Origin: OM182 bacterium MED-G28
Lineage (GTDB): Bacteria > Pseudomonadota > Gammaproteobacteria > Pseudomonadales > Pseudohongiellaceae
Assembly (NCBI GenBank): GCA_002457215.1
Contig: NTJZ01000004.1
Location: 62,001 to 126,000, forward strand
Length of the DNA: 64,000 nt
Direction of reading: 5' to 3'
In this document: positions 9,407-18,124 of the stretch, piece by piece
Numbering within the stretch: the first letter of the stretch is position 1
Layout of the letters: the number at the start of each line of letters is the position of its first letter
The notes under the pieces: model-generated
Database searches by the model: none
What the model saw: only the letters and a program-made list of their open reading frames with translations
Told to the model about the DNA's origin: nothing
Program-made: the position numbers and the translations under genes

Positions 9407-10171
9407 ATGAGTTTATTCAATCTCGAAGGTAAGGTTGCACTAATTACCGGGTCAACGAAAGGCATTGGCAAGGCTATAGCGACTCGCATGGCTGAACAGG
9501 GGGCAAAAGTTGTAATTTCTAGCCGCAATCAAGATCTCTGTGATGAGGTTGCAGCAGAAATTAAAGGAAAAGGTGGTGCTGCGATCGCGATATCTTGCAA
9601 TATCAACTACAAAGAGCAGTTAGAGAATCTAGTTTTACAAACTGAACAACAGCTGGGCAAGATAAACGCCTTAGTTTGCAATGCCGCGATAAATCCTTAT
9701 TTTGGATCGTCTCAAGAAATTCCGGATTCTGCATTTGACAAAGTTATGCATGCCAATATTGGCAGCGTGCATCGCTTGTGTCAGCTCGCTATCCCGGGCA
9801 TGGCAGAGAATGGTGGCGGGGCTGTGATCATCGTGTCATCAATTGGCGGACTAAAAGGCTCTGATGCCTTGGGGGCCTACGCTATTTCAAAAGCGGCTGA
9901 TATGCAAATTGCTAGAAATCTGGCTGTTGAATGGGGTCCGAAGAACATCCGCGTAAATTGTATTGCTCCTGGTTTGGTGCGTACCGATTTTGCGCGTGCA
10001 TTGTGGGAAAACCCGCAAATATATGAAGCGACGATAGCGAAGTATCCGCTGCGGCGCATTGGAGAACCTGATGAAATAGCAGGAACCGCGGTCTTATTGG
10101 CATCGGATGCCGGAAGTTTTACGACAGGTCAGACCATAGTTATCGATGGCGGTGGTACAATAGCTGGATAA
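9407..10171 (+). CDS. SDR family oxidoreductase
   Basis: Second classical SDR (254 residues). Seen: TGSTKGIGKAIA near 15-26, CNAAINPYFG, VSSIGG and the catalytic pair Tyr158/Lys162 in AYAISKAAD, ending TIVIDGGGTIAG. The arrangement resembles DHRS4/FabG-like reductases. It is 30 bases upstream of an acyl-CoA dehydrogenase on the same strand, so the pair is probably one operon acting on acyl-CoA or ketone intermediates. It is not a close duplicate of the 8416 gene, as motifs around the active site differ. Confidence 0.9.
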   Translation: MSLFNLEGKVALITGSTKGIGKAIATRMAEQGAKVVISSRNQDLCDEVAAEIKGKGGAAIAISCNINYKEQLENLVLQTEQQLGKINALVCNAAINPYFGSSQEIPDSAFDKVMHANIGSVHRLCQLAIPGMAENGGGAVIIVSSIGGLKGSDALGAYAISKAADMQIARNLAVEWGPKNIRVNCIAPGLVRTDFARALWENPQIYEATIAKYPLRRIGEPDEIAGTAVLLASDAGSFTTGQTIVIDGGGTIAG

Positions 10172-10200
10172 AATTATTGAATTAGATAGGGGTTTTAAGA

Positions 10201-11415
10201 ATGGATTTGGGTTTATCAGAAAATCTGGTTGAGGTAAGAGAAAAGATTCGTGCGTTTGTGGAAGATAAAGTAGAGCCAATAGAGGCAGAATATCTTGCAG
10301 AAATTGCAATTGACGATCGCTGGTCTCACACAGCGCGACAGGAGGAAATTCTTAATGGCCTAAAAGACGAGGCAAGAGCTCAAGGCTTATGGAATTTCTT
10401 TCTACCTGAAAGTCAGGGTGGCGGCGGAATCTCCAATTTAGAGTATGCCCATATGGCCGAGATTATGGGTCGCAGCCGTTTAGCCTCTGAATCGATGAAC
10501 TGCAGTGCCCCGGATACAGGAAACATGGAAGTGTTGGAGCGCTATGGTTCTGAAGAACAAAAGAAGCAATGGCTAGAACCTCTTTTGGCTGGTGAAATTC
10601 GATCGGCATTTGCAATGACTGAGCCTGGTGTAGCCTCAAGTGATGCTACCAATATTGCTACTCGAGCAGTATTAGATGGCGATGACTGGGTGATCAGCGG
10701 AGAGAAATTTTATATCTCTGGTGCCGGTGATCAGCGTTGCAAAATCATGATATGTATGGTGGTTACTGATCCAGATGCTCCGAAGCATAATCGTCAGTCA
10801 CAAATCTTGGTTCCTATGGATACACCAGGAGTCGAAGTGGTCCGGCCCATGACGGTATTTGGGAAAGATGACGCGCCCCATGGGCATATGCATATTAAGT
10901 TCCATAATGTTCGCGTTCCAGAAAGAAATATAATCTTAGGTCGTGGTAGAGGGTTTGAAATTTCGCAAGGGAGACTGGGGCCCGGACGCATTCATCATTG
11001 CATGCGCTCTATTGGGGCTGCAGAAAAAGCATTGGATCTTATGTGTGAGCGAGCGGTGAGTCGCGAGGCATTTGGTAAACCCTTGGCGGAACTCGGCGGC
11101 AACTATGATGTTATTGCCGATAGCCGCATTGAAATAGAAATGTGTCGATTATTGGTGTACCGCGCGGCTTGGTTAATGGATAGTATTGGAAACAAGGCCG
11201 CCCGAGATGCAATATCACAAATTAAAGTTGCCGTGCCTAATATGGCATTACGAGTTATCGATCGCGCTATTCAAATGCATGGGGCATCAGGTGTTTCGCA
11301 AGATTTTCCGTTGGCAGCACTCTGGACGAGTCAGCGTACTCTGCGATTGGCTGATGGTCCAGATGAAGTTCATCGCCGAGTTATAGCTCGAAAGGAACTA
11401 GCAAAATACACCTAA
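10201..11415 (+). CDS. Acyl-CoA dehydrogenase (ACAD10/11-like)
   Basis: FAD enzyme of 404 residues introducing an alpha,beta double bond into an acyl-CoA. Seen: N-terminal helical region, the FAD/substrate segment FAMTEPGVASSDATNI, the middle beta domain, GRIHHCMRSIG, and the C-terminal LADGPDEVHRRVIAR. The AMTEP and DGPDEVH forms are those of the ACAD10/ACAD11-like group, which in other organisms handles unusual, for example 4-hydroxy or branched, acyl chains. Electrons would go to ETF; no etf genes are in this window. Last gene of the operon, closed by the inverted repeat at 11431-11466. Confidence 0.92.
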   Translation: MDLGLSENLVEVREKIRAFVEDKVEPIEAEYLAEIAIDDRWSHTARQEEILNGLKDEARAQGLWNFFLPESQGGGGISNLEYAHMAEIMGRSRLASESMNCSAPDTGNMEVLERYGSEEQKKQWLEPLLAGEIRSAFAMTEPGVASSDATNIATRAVLDGDDWVISGEKFYISGAGDQRCKIMICMVVTDPDAPKHNRQSQILVPMDTPGVEVVRPMTVFGKDDAPHGHMHIKFHNVRVPERNIILGRGRGFEISQGRLGPGRIHHCMRSIGAAEKALDLMCERAVSREAFGKPLAELGGNYDVIADSRIEIEMCRLLVYRAAWLMDSIGNKAARDAISQIKVAVPNMALRVIDRAIQMHGASGVSQDFPLAALWTSQRTLRLADGPDEVHRRVIARKELAKYT

Positions 11416-11430
11416 ATTCTTAAATCGATT

Positions 11431-11466
11431 AAATGAAAATGGGAACCTCGGTTCCCATTTTCATTT
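11431..11466. terminator. Perfect 17-bp inverted repeat, likely transcription terminator
   Basis: AAATGAAAATGGGAACC at 11431-11447 is followed after two bases by its exact reverse complement at 11450-11466. The 3' arm is T-rich (CCCATTTTCATTT), so the hairpin can act as an intrinsic terminator for the 10201 gene even though no clean T run follows. It separates the acyl-CoA operon from the glycosyltransferase gene starting at 11520. Confidence 0.75.
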
Positions 11467-11519
11467 ATAGCTACAATTACTTGAATGTGGCCAAGTAAAA
11501 CCCCTAAGCTGATAAGACA

Positions 11520-12347
11520 ATGACAGAATCAATTTCAGTAATAATACCTACGTATAATCGCGCCTATTGTCTCTCTCGCGCTATCGACTCGGTTCTGGCT
11601 CAATCTCATCCGGTTGAAAAAATATGTGTTATCGACGATGGATCTACGGACGACACTCAACAGTTACTTCAATCAAATTATCCTCAAATCCACTATATTC
11701 GACAGGAAAATAAGGGTGTTAGTGCTGCAAGGAATAAAGGTATTAGAAAGATCAAGAGTCAATGGATAGCATTCCTGGATTCTGATGATGAGTGGCTCCC
11801 CCAGAAGATAGAGAAGCAGTTATTTGAGCTCACACGGCAACCAATGTACAAACTTATTCATTGTGATGAAGTATGGATACGTAATGGCGTTCGAGTTAAC
11901 GCAATGAATAAGCATAAAAAATCTGGTGGGGATATCTTTGAAAGCTGTTTACCCTTGTGTGTAATTTCTCCATCGGCTTCGATAATTCAAAGAGAGTTGT
12001 TGCTTGAAGTTGGATTGTTCAATGAATCACTTCCAGCCTGTGAGGATTATGATTTATGGTTGCGAATTTGCAGTAGCCATCCGGTGCTGTATGTTAACGA
12101 AAAGCTATTACGCAAATATGGTGGGCACGAAGACCAATTGTCTCGACAGCATTGGGGTATGGATCGGTTTCGCGTTGATGCCCTTGATCGAATCATTCGA
12201 GAAGGTGTTTTACAGTCTGATCAAGCAAAAGCAGCGAGAGAAATTTTAATTAACAAATGCCGAATACTAATTAATGGTGCAGACAAGCGAGGGAATCAAG
12301 CGTTGGTAGATAAGTATCAGGCGCTATTATCAATGTATCGAGTGTAA
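11520..12347 (+). CDS. Family 2 glycosyltransferase
   Basis: GT-A fold transferase of 275 residues. Seen: SVIIPTYNRAYCLSRAIDSV at the N-terminus, nucleotide-binding IDDGSTDDT near 38-46, the metal-binding DxD in FLDSDDEW near 85-92, and a later acidic CEDYDLWLRI motif near 172, the likely catalytic-base region. No membrane helices are evident, so it acts in the cytoplasm or peripherally. It ends two bases before the next gene (nucleosidase), so the two are co-transcribed. This is unusual company for a GT2, which normally lies in polysaccharide clusters; none is seen here. Donor and acceptor are unknown. Confidence 0.88.
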   Translation: MTESISVIIPTYNRAYCLSRAIDSVLAQSHPVEKICVIDDGSTDDTQQLLQSNYPQIHYIRQENKGVSAARNKGIRKIKSQWIAFLDSDDEWLPQKIEKQLFELTRQPMYKLIHCDEVWIRNGVRVNAMNKHKKSGGDIFESCLPLCVISPSASIIQRELLLEVGLFNESLPACEDYDLWLRICSSHPVLYVNEKLLRKYGGHEDQLSRQHWGMDRFRVDALDRIIREGVLQSDQAKAAREILINKCRILINGADKRGNQALVDKYQALLSMYRV

Positions 12348-12349
12348 TT

Positions 12350-13204
12350 ATGGTGTCGCTCCAGAATGTCAATCTTGTTTTTGCGCACAAATTTGAAGCT
12401 CAGGCTGTTCTCGATTTTTTCTCGTTGGAACTAGTAGACAATAAAGAATTTAAGATTTATCAGAATAAAAATGGTATGCAAGCTGTTATCACTGGAATGG
12501 GTTTTGAAAATGCGAAGTCTGCGACTGCGAAGCTTGGCGAAAGAACTTTGGAGGTCGGAACACAGAATGATCTGAACATGCAGGTTGCGGCACGAGCCTG
12601 GTTAAATATTGGTATTGCTGGTCATCCCGAAGCAGATATTGGTACTGGTTTTCTAGCGAGCAAGATTATTCATCGAAATAGTGGCGATACGAACTTTACG
12701 GTACCTGTTCTTTCGGGTTTAGAGAATGCGACAGTAGTAACTGTTGATAAACCTGAGTTGGTCTATCCGGAAAATGCAGTTTACGAAATGGAAGCGGCAG
12801 GATTTTGGGTGTCAGCTATCGAGCACACTTCATTGGAGTTTGTACAGGTTTTAAAAATTGTTTCGGATAACAAAAAACAATCAATAGATACTGTTACAAA
12901 GGAATTAGTTGTAGATTTAATAAGGGGAAAATTAGAAACGATTAGTGATTGTTGTGCACAACTACAATCTCTTGTTAATGAGTATGATAAAGCCTACAGT
13001 TTGGATGTCGCTAGCATAGAAATAATAAAGTCTTGCCTAGAGTCATATCATTTTACAGTTACTCAAAAAATCCAATTAAAGAGATTGGTTCAGCGCTATT
13101 CCGCGATAGATCTATTCGCACAACTGAGGAAAATAACGGAGCTAACTTTTAGCAGTAGTAATGAGTTAATTAAGGAATTAAGTGAGCATTTATCTCGTCA
13201 ATAG
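12350..13204 (+). CDS. MTA/SAH nucleosidase-like phosphorylase-superfamily protein with extra C-terminal region
   Basis: The N-terminal ~185 residues follow the purine nucleosidase fold. Seen: glycine-rich NIGIAGHPEADIGTGF near 85-100, and residues matching the MTAN catalytic set, Glu16 (in KFEAQAV), Glu148 (in YEMEAAGFW) and Asp173 (in IVSDNKKQ). MTAN enzymes hydrolyse methylthioadenosine, S-adenosylhomocysteine and 5'-deoxyadenosine. The remaining ~100 residues are predicted helical, match no family I recognise and exceed the usual ~230-residue length. The gene follows the GT2 by two bases and precedes a radical SAM gene, so removal of 5'-deoxyadenosine is one plausible role, but the physiological nucleoside is unknown. 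Confidence 0.75.
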   Translation: MVSLQNVNLVFAHKFEAQAVLDFFSLELVDNKEFKIYQNKNGMQAVITGMGFENAKSATAKLGERTLEVGTQNDLNMQVAARAWLNIGIAGHPEADIGTGFLASKIIHRNSGDTNFTVPVLSGLENATVVTVDKPELVYPENAVYEMEAAGFWVSAIEHTSLEFVQVLKIVSDNKKQSIDTVTKELVVDLIRGKLETISDCCAQLQSLVNEYDKAYSLDVASIEIIKSCLESYHFTVTQKIQLKRLVQRYSAIDLFAQLRKITELTFSSSNELIKELSEHLSRQ

Positions 13205-13255
13205 AATGATAAAACCAGTCGAAAAACCAGACTAACAGAAAGGTAGTGCCATAGC

Positions 13256-14236
13256 GTGTTTTCAGCAATTTATATAGAAAGTGAAGTTAGAGAGCATGAT
13301 CGAGTGAAAGAATTGCTCGAACGGTTTTCTAGCATTCCACATATTGATTGTCAGCGTTATGGAGAAGTATTTAATCGTAAAAGACAGAGCTTTCGAATAC
13401 AAAAAAAATTCCCCGCACTTATACTAGCAAAGAAATATGGAAATCTAGTGTTGCCTTCGCCCGACGGCTATGGTTTTGATGGGGGTAAGAGTTATTATTT
13501 TTCACATATGCTTAACTGCATATACGACTGCCGATACTGTTTTCTGCAAGGGATGTACCGCTCTGCTAACTACGTTTTGTTCGTTAACTATGAAGACTTT
13601 GAATCCCAGATCATTGAATCTATTAAAGCTTCCGATGGGCCATCAATCTATTATAGTGGTTATGATTGTGACAGTTTAGCATTCGAGCCTGTTAGTAAAT
13701 TTTGCGACTATTTTCTGCCAGTTTTTTCAAAACATACTTCTGCAGTATTGGAGATTAGGACTAAAAGTACACAGATACGAAGTTTGTTAGATGTTAAACC
13801 ATTGCCTAACTGTATAGTTGCGATGAGCTTCACCTCTGATGAGGCTAGTTTACGATATGAACATAAGGTTCCTGCAATTCAGAAACGTATTGAGGTATTA
13901 CAAAAACTACAACAAGCAGGTTGGTCAGTTGCCCTGCGTTTCGAACCTATCATCTGGGATTCAGGGTTGTTAGAAAATTACCATAAATTATTCATGGAAA
14001 TATTTCATCGAATTGATATCGATGGTTTGCATTCAGCTAGCATCGGTGAATTTCGTATGCCAACTAGCTTTTATAAAAATATTGTAAAGCTCTACCCAGA
14101 TGAAGAGCTGTTTGCGCGTGAAACACACATTGATAATGGATTGGTGACGTTGATTGATAAAGAAGATTCGCTGCGACAGTTAGAGCAGATTTTATTAAGA
14201 TACATAAAGCCAGAACAATATTATCGCTGCGCGTAA
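13256..14236 (+). CDS. Spore photoproduct lyase-like radical SAM protein
   Basis: 326 residues, GTG start. Seen: a radical SAM CxxxCxxC motif at Cys88, Cys92 and Cys95 (CIYDCRYCF) followed by LQGMYRS, the layout of SplB, whose cluster in B. subtilis is at 90/94/97. Cys138 (in GYDCDSLAFE) lies 43 residues after the last cluster cysteine, compared with 44 for the H-donor Cys141 of B. subtilis, so it may be the equivalent. In spore formers SPL reverses the thymine dimer 5-thyminyl-5,6-dihydrothymine; no sporulation is expected here. It is flanked by a nucleosidase and an SDR. Activity could be repair of a DNA lesion or another nucleotide reaction; this is inference. Confidence 0.82.
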   Translation: MFSAIYIESEVREHDRVKELLERFSSIPHIDCQRYGEVFNRKRQSFRIQKKFPALILAKKYGNLVLPSPDGYGFDGGKSYYFSHMLNCIYDCRYCFLQGMYRSANYVLFVNYEDFESQIIESIKASDGPSIYYSGYDCDSLAFEPVSKFCDYFLPVFSKHTSAVLEIRTKSTQIRSLLDVKPLPNCIVAMSFTSDEASLRYEHKVPAIQKRIEVLQKLQQAGWSVALRFEPIIWDSGLLENYHKLFMEIFHRIDIDGLHSASIGEFRMPTSFYKNIVKLYPDEELFARETHIDNGLVTLIDKEDSLRQLEQILLRYIKPEQYYRCA

Positions 14237-14314
14237 TTGCAATAGATGAGCAAAGCGAGCTTGTAAATTAAGTAAAGTTAGTGGGTTCTGCCAAAGTACT
14301 AAATAAGTGAGAAC

Positions 14315-15034
14315 ATGAATAATAATCCTAAAGGTTTGATTATAGTCAGCGGAGCATCTTCTGGAATTGGTAGAGCTATGTCTATGTCATTGTTGGCTAC
14401 AGGGTATTCGGTGCTAGGAATTGCAAAAGATTTTTCTCAGGAAAGAATAGAGCATAAAGAATTTAACTCCGTAGAAATTGATTATTCTGACCTGGATAAT
14501 CTTCCAGGTGAACTTGAGCGGGTTGTTAATTCGATTAATAACCCGATACGAGGCTTGGTTAATAATGCTGGAATTGGAAGGATGGCGTTTTTAGAACAGT
14601 TGTCCGTAAAAGATATGCGGCTTGTAATGGAAACTAATTTTCTAAGTCATGCAATTACTACTAAAGTATTTTTGCCAATGCTAAAACGACAACAACAATT
14701 AGTGGATATCGTATTTACGGGTTCTGAAGCTGCGCTGGAAGGAGCAAGACAAGGTAGTATCTATTGTGCCAGTAAGTTCGCTGTAAGAGGTTTTGTTCAA
14801 GCTATTCGCGAAGAGTGTGCTAAAACTAGGGTACGGGTTTCAATTGTAAATCCTGGTGCAGTGCGGACTCCATTTTTCGATGATCTTCATTTCGAGCCAG
14901 GTAGTGCTTCCGAAAATGCTATTGAAGCTGATGACGTAGCGGAAGTTTTATTAACAATACTAAACGCTCGTCCAGGTACTGTAATCGATGAAATAAATTT
15001 GTCTCCTCAAACTCATGTTTGGAAGAGGAAGTAG
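14315..15034 (+). CDS. SDR family oxidoreductase associated with SPL-like gene
   Basis: Short-chain dehydrogenase of 239 residues. Seen: VSGASSGIGRAM near 12-22, LVNNAGIGRM, FTGSEAALEG and catalytic Tyr150/Lys154 in YCASKFAV. Codon and base use (AT-rich) match the two genes upstream rather than the cop genes downstream. It follows the SPL-like gene by 78 bases on the same strand and is followed by a palindrome at 15042, so it likely ends the four-gene run. It may reduce a carbonyl produced by its neighbours; the substrate is unknown. Confidence 0.88.
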   Translation: MNNNPKGLIIVSGASSGIGRAMSMSLLATGYSVLGIAKDFSQERIEHKEFNSVEIDYSDLDNLPGELERVVNSINNPIRGLVNNAGIGRMAFLEQLSVKDMRLVMETNFLSHAITTKVFLPMLKRQQQLVDIVFTGSEAALEGARQGSIYCASKFAVRGFVQAIREECAKTRVRVSIVNPGAVRTPFFDDLHFEPGSASENAIEADDVAEVLLTILNARPGTVIDEINLSPQTHVWKRK

Positions 15035-15041
15035 GATTTAA

Positions 15042-15058
15042 TGCGACAAATTGTCGCA
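15042..15058. promoter_or_regulatory. Perfect 8-1-8 palindrome upstream of copC
   Basis: TGCGACAA-A-TTGTCGCA at 15042-15058 has two perfect 8-base arms around one base. It lies between the SDR stop and the copC start, has no following T run, and is more like a dimeric repressor operator than a terminator. I cannot assign it to a known regulator. A metal-responsive factor for copCD is a guess from position. Confidence 0.4.
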
Positions 15059-15183
15059 GAACTCCAGAATTCCCCTTTATTGGTCGCAAATAGCAGGTAA
15101 GTGCGAGTAAAAGCTGAGATAATTTAATCCCAATGAAAAAAGTATGCATTCTGTTAATTTTGCAGGCATGCGGAGGCTTTGTT

Positions 15184-15561
15184 ATGAAGTTAATAAAAAT
15201 CTTAAAACTTTTCCAGTCTTTTGCCTGCCTACTTATATTGGCAACTCCGGTGCTCGTCAGTGCTCATACTGCCTTGAAAGAGTCGACGCCAGATGATGAG
15301 GCGACTATTAAAGCCGCGCCAGGTCACATAGATTTGGTATTCAATGGTCCAGTTAAGCTAGTCAAGCTTGAGTTAATGGGCGTTGGTCATGAAATGCCAA
15401 CTAATTTTGAAGCTCAGACAGATGCAATTGCCACTTACCGTATCGAAACACCCGGGATGCACCCGGGTCAATTTACTGTGAATTGGGCTGCAATCGGTGC
15501 AGATGGCCATACAATAACTAATTCATTTAGTTTCTTGGTAGACCCTGATGTCGCCGAATAA
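15184..15561 (+). CDS. copC: Copper resistance protein CopC (periplasmic)
   Basis: Periplasmic copper-binding beta-barrel, about 125 residues. Seen: signal peptide ending near VLVSAHTALKES, so the mature protein begins with the histidine ligand of CopC; core motifs SxPxDxAxIxxAPxxIxLxF; and C-terminal ADGHTITNSFSF carrying the second histidine. The start is the ATG at 15184 because GGAGG lies seven bases upstream; an in-frame ATG at 15133 would prepend a second hydrophobic stretch without such a site. It is followed 80 bases later by copD, so both form a copper delivery pair, possibly supplying copper enzymes such as cytochrome oxidase. Confidence 0.9.
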   Translation: MKLIKILKLFQSFACLLILATPVLVSAHTALKESTPDDEATIKAAPGHIDLVFNGPVKLVKLELMGVGHEMPTNFEAQTDAIATYRIETPGMHPGQFTVNWAAIGADGHTITNSFSFLVDPDVAE

Positions 15562-15641
15562 TACACAAAAAAACGGCGCGGCCGTGTTTAAGACCACGGT
15601 TATTGTAATAAGTAATAATTACTAGATAGATCCTGGTGTTT

Positions 15642-16559
15642 ATGCTCCCAACATCATGGGAAATAGCTAGCCTTGTTTGTAAAATCCTATTCTATTTTGG
15701 GGCTGCCAGTGTTGTAGGCGGTAGTCTTTTTTTGCGGCTTTACAATGATGGTAGCCGTTCCACGGTCCAATCGAATATTCGTTATATTACTCTTGGTGCA
15801 TTTATTGGTTTTCAAGGCGTCTTGTTTAACTTCCTAGTGCAGATTGGATTAGTAGTTGATAGCGGATTTTTTGGTATGTTCGATTGGAGCATGTCATCTA
15901 TATTTTTAAACACCCAGCTAGGTGACACTACTTTTTTTCGAATGGCTGGCTTTGTGATTATTTTTTTCGCCTGCTTGTTTTACTCGCAACGCATTAGAAA
16001 TTTAAACCGTCCGCCAAAGCAAGAATTCTATAAATTATTAAATATCATAAACTTGTTCGCATTTTTATTAATTGTATTTAGTTTTCGATTTTCAGGCCAT
16101 ATTTCCGTGCTAAGTCCCATCGCAAAAATTGCTATAGCACTTCATTTCTTCTCCTTCGCAGCCTGGATAGGTTCACTTTATCCGCTCCATAAGCTTACTT
16201 TTGGGAAGGATCTGGATTTTATGCACCGTTCGATGAGAAAGTTTGGTAACAATGCCATGGTAATTGTTTTGGTGCTGGTCGGGGCTGGGGTCTTAATGTG
16301 TTTTGAGTTATTCAGTTCGCTATCAGAATTATTTACAACGTCTTATGGGCAAGCCTTACTCGTTAAACTTACTTTTGTGCTGGCAATCATCTTCATCGCA
16401 GCATTCAACAAGCTCAGGCTAACTCCGTGTCTATATGATGAAGGCGGAGCATTAGCTTTGCGCAACTCGATTCGTGTAGAGTCTGTTGTTGCCCTATTTA
16501 TCTTGATTGTCACTTCTTATTTATCAACTATAGTGGGTCCAACAGACTATGCCATGTGA
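15642..16559 (+). CDS. copD: CopD-family inner-membrane copper transport protein
   Basis: Polytopic protein of about 305 residues with roughly eight predicted membrane helices. Seen: N-terminal LVCKILFYFGAASVVGGSLF, IALHFFSFAAWIGSLYPLHKLTF with the conserved HxxxxxxWxG element of the CopD domain (about residues 165-185), and late helices with YGQALLVKLTFVLAI, the family C-terminal pattern. A GTG at 15636 is an alternative start two codons upstream. Together with copC it is inferred to move copper across the inner membrane. No copA or copB is nearby. Confidence 0.88.
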   Translation: MLPTSWEIASLVCKILFYFGAASVVGGSLFLRLYNDGSRSTVQSNIRYITLGAFIGFQGVLFNFLVQIGLVVDSGFFGMFDWSMSSIFLNTQLGDTTFFRMAGFVIIFFACLFYSQRIRNLNRPPKQEFYKLLNIINLFAFLLIVFSFRFSGHISVLSPIAKIAIALHFFSFAAWIGSLYPLHKLTFGKDLDFMHRSMRKFGNNAMVIVLVLVGAGVLMCFELFSSLSELFTTSYGQALLVKLTFVLAIIFIAAFNKLRLTPCLYDEGGALALRNSIRVESVVALFILIVTSYLSTIVGPTDYAM

Positions 16560-16779
16560 AGATCTAATCCTGTCAATTTTATAATGTGAGGTTTGAATTT
16601 CTTGAGAAAAATTTCTAATAACATTCAACACAAGATTAACGCTTACGCTGAATATAGAAAGCCATAATTATGGCTACAATTTTCTGGTTCTAGCGAATAT
16701 AGATGATTGCTATTGTAAGTTTCAGGCTAATTTACTAATTATAAAATCTAGGTTTAAGTTTAGCTTTTGCGCCTAACTC

Positions 16780-18054
16780 CTAGCCAAAAATACCTTTAAA
16801 CAAGAAAAATAGCATAATAGACAATGCGGCTCCCACAGGCAGCGTAACGACCCAAGAAAGGAAGATTCGACCAACAACTCCCAAATTAAGTGCACCGATG
16901 CCGCGTGCTACACCTACTCCCAGCACCCCACCAACCAAGCAGTGAGTCGTTGATACTGGAATGCCGGTCCCTGTGGCGAATACGACGGTTGTTGCCGCAG
17001 CCAATTCTGCGGCAAATCCTCGGGACGGGGTAAGCTCGGTAATATTACGACCGATTGTGGCAATTACTCGATAGCCCCATGTCGCCAATCCAGCGACTAT
17101 TCCACCGCCGCCTAGAAGTAGAATCCATATTGGTAGCTGGGATTGCTCCAAGAAGACACCGCCGCTTTGAACTACTCCATTCACCGCGGCTAAAGGCCCT
17201 ATCGCATTAGCTACATCATTTGAACCGTGTGCAAATGCCATGGAACAGGCAGTGAAGAGCATTAACACGCCAAAGACTCGTTCAACGCTCCCAAAATGAG
17301 ACTTTTTATCCCCGGCAGGAAGCTCCTTGATCGATCTGAGCATAAACACACCGAGAAAACTTAATATTCCGCCAATGCCGATTGCAATCACGATACTTTG
17401 ATTATAAGACAGGTCCAAACCTACGTAACGTAAACCTTTAACTAGGGTAACCATGGCTATAACAAACCCAACTAAGAAAATATAGAAAGGCACATACTTT
17501 TTGGCATTTGTAAATGGGTCGTCGGTATCGAGAACTAATTTTTGTACACTTCGAAAAATACAAAATGCGATAAATCCAGATACCATTGGCGACACTACCC
17601 AACTTGCGATAATAGACCAGATCTTTGACCAAACTACCGCATCAACAGAAATCCCAACGACAGCAAATCCAACAATGGCCCCAATAATTGAATGCGTAGT
17701 AGAGACCGGCCACCCTCTATTGGAGGCGATAAGAAGCCAGATCCCAGCGGCGAGAAGAGAGGAGAGCATTCCGTAAACTAGTAACTCGGGAGAATCAGCA
17801 AAACCTGCTTTCTCAATATCTATGATTCCAGAGCGGATGGTAGAGGTTACTTCACCTCCCGCAAGATAGGCGCCGGCGAACTCAAAAACCATTGCGATTA
17901 ATATGGCTTGCTTTATTGTAATTGCGCCAGCACCTACAGAAGTCCCCATGGCATTGGCTACATCATTAGCGCCGACCCCCCATGCCATAAAAAATCCAAA
18001 CAAACACGCCATTGCGAGAAAAACCATACCGTATTGAGAAATTATTTCAGACAT
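16780..18054 (-). CDS. Inorganic phosphate transporter, PiT family
   Basis: Low-affinity, ion-coupled phosphate permease of 424 residues with about ten membrane helices. Seen: the two inverted signature repeats, GANDVANAMGTSVGAGAI near residue 28 and HGSNDVANAIGPLAAVNG near 276, plus paired STTHSIIGAIVG and STTHCLVGGVLG segments. The length lies between bacterial PitA (about 500) and shorter homologues. The gene upstream on the same strand encodes the DUF47 partner, as is common; the order is partner first. With the polyphosphate genes at 3925-7044 it indicates an ability to take up and store phosphate. Confidence 0.94.
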   Translation of the reverse strand: MSEIISQYGMVFLAMACLFGFFMAWGVGANDVANAMGTSVGAGAITIKQAILIAMVFEFAGAYLAGGEVTSTIRSGIIDIEKAGFADSPELLVYGMLSSLLAAGIWLLIASNRGWPVSTTHSIIGAIVGFAVVGISVDAVVWSKIWSIIASWVVSPMVSGFIAFCIFRSVQKLVLDTDDPFTNAKKYVPFYIFLVGFVIAMVTLVKGLRYVGLDLSYNQSIVIAIGIGGILSFLGVFMLRSIKELPAGDKKSHFGSVERVFGVLMLFTACSMAFAHGSNDVANAIGPLAAVNGVVQSGGVFLEQSQLPIWILLLGGGGIVAGLATWGYRVIATIGRNITELTPSRGFAAELAAATTVVFATGTGIPVSTTHCLVGGVLGVGVARGIGALNLGVVGRIFLSWVVTLPVGAALSIMLFFLFKGIFG

Positions 18055-18124
18055 TTGAAAATCCAGTTACCTTTGTCATAATTAATGGTTAATGATTTAG
18101 TTTTGTTAATCGGTTCAATTATTG

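Noticed and set aside
15133..15183. Upstream in-frame ATG for copC
   Set aside because: It would add a second hydrophobic stretch in front of the signal peptide and lacks a ribosome binding site, while the ATG at 15184 has GGAGG at the right distance.
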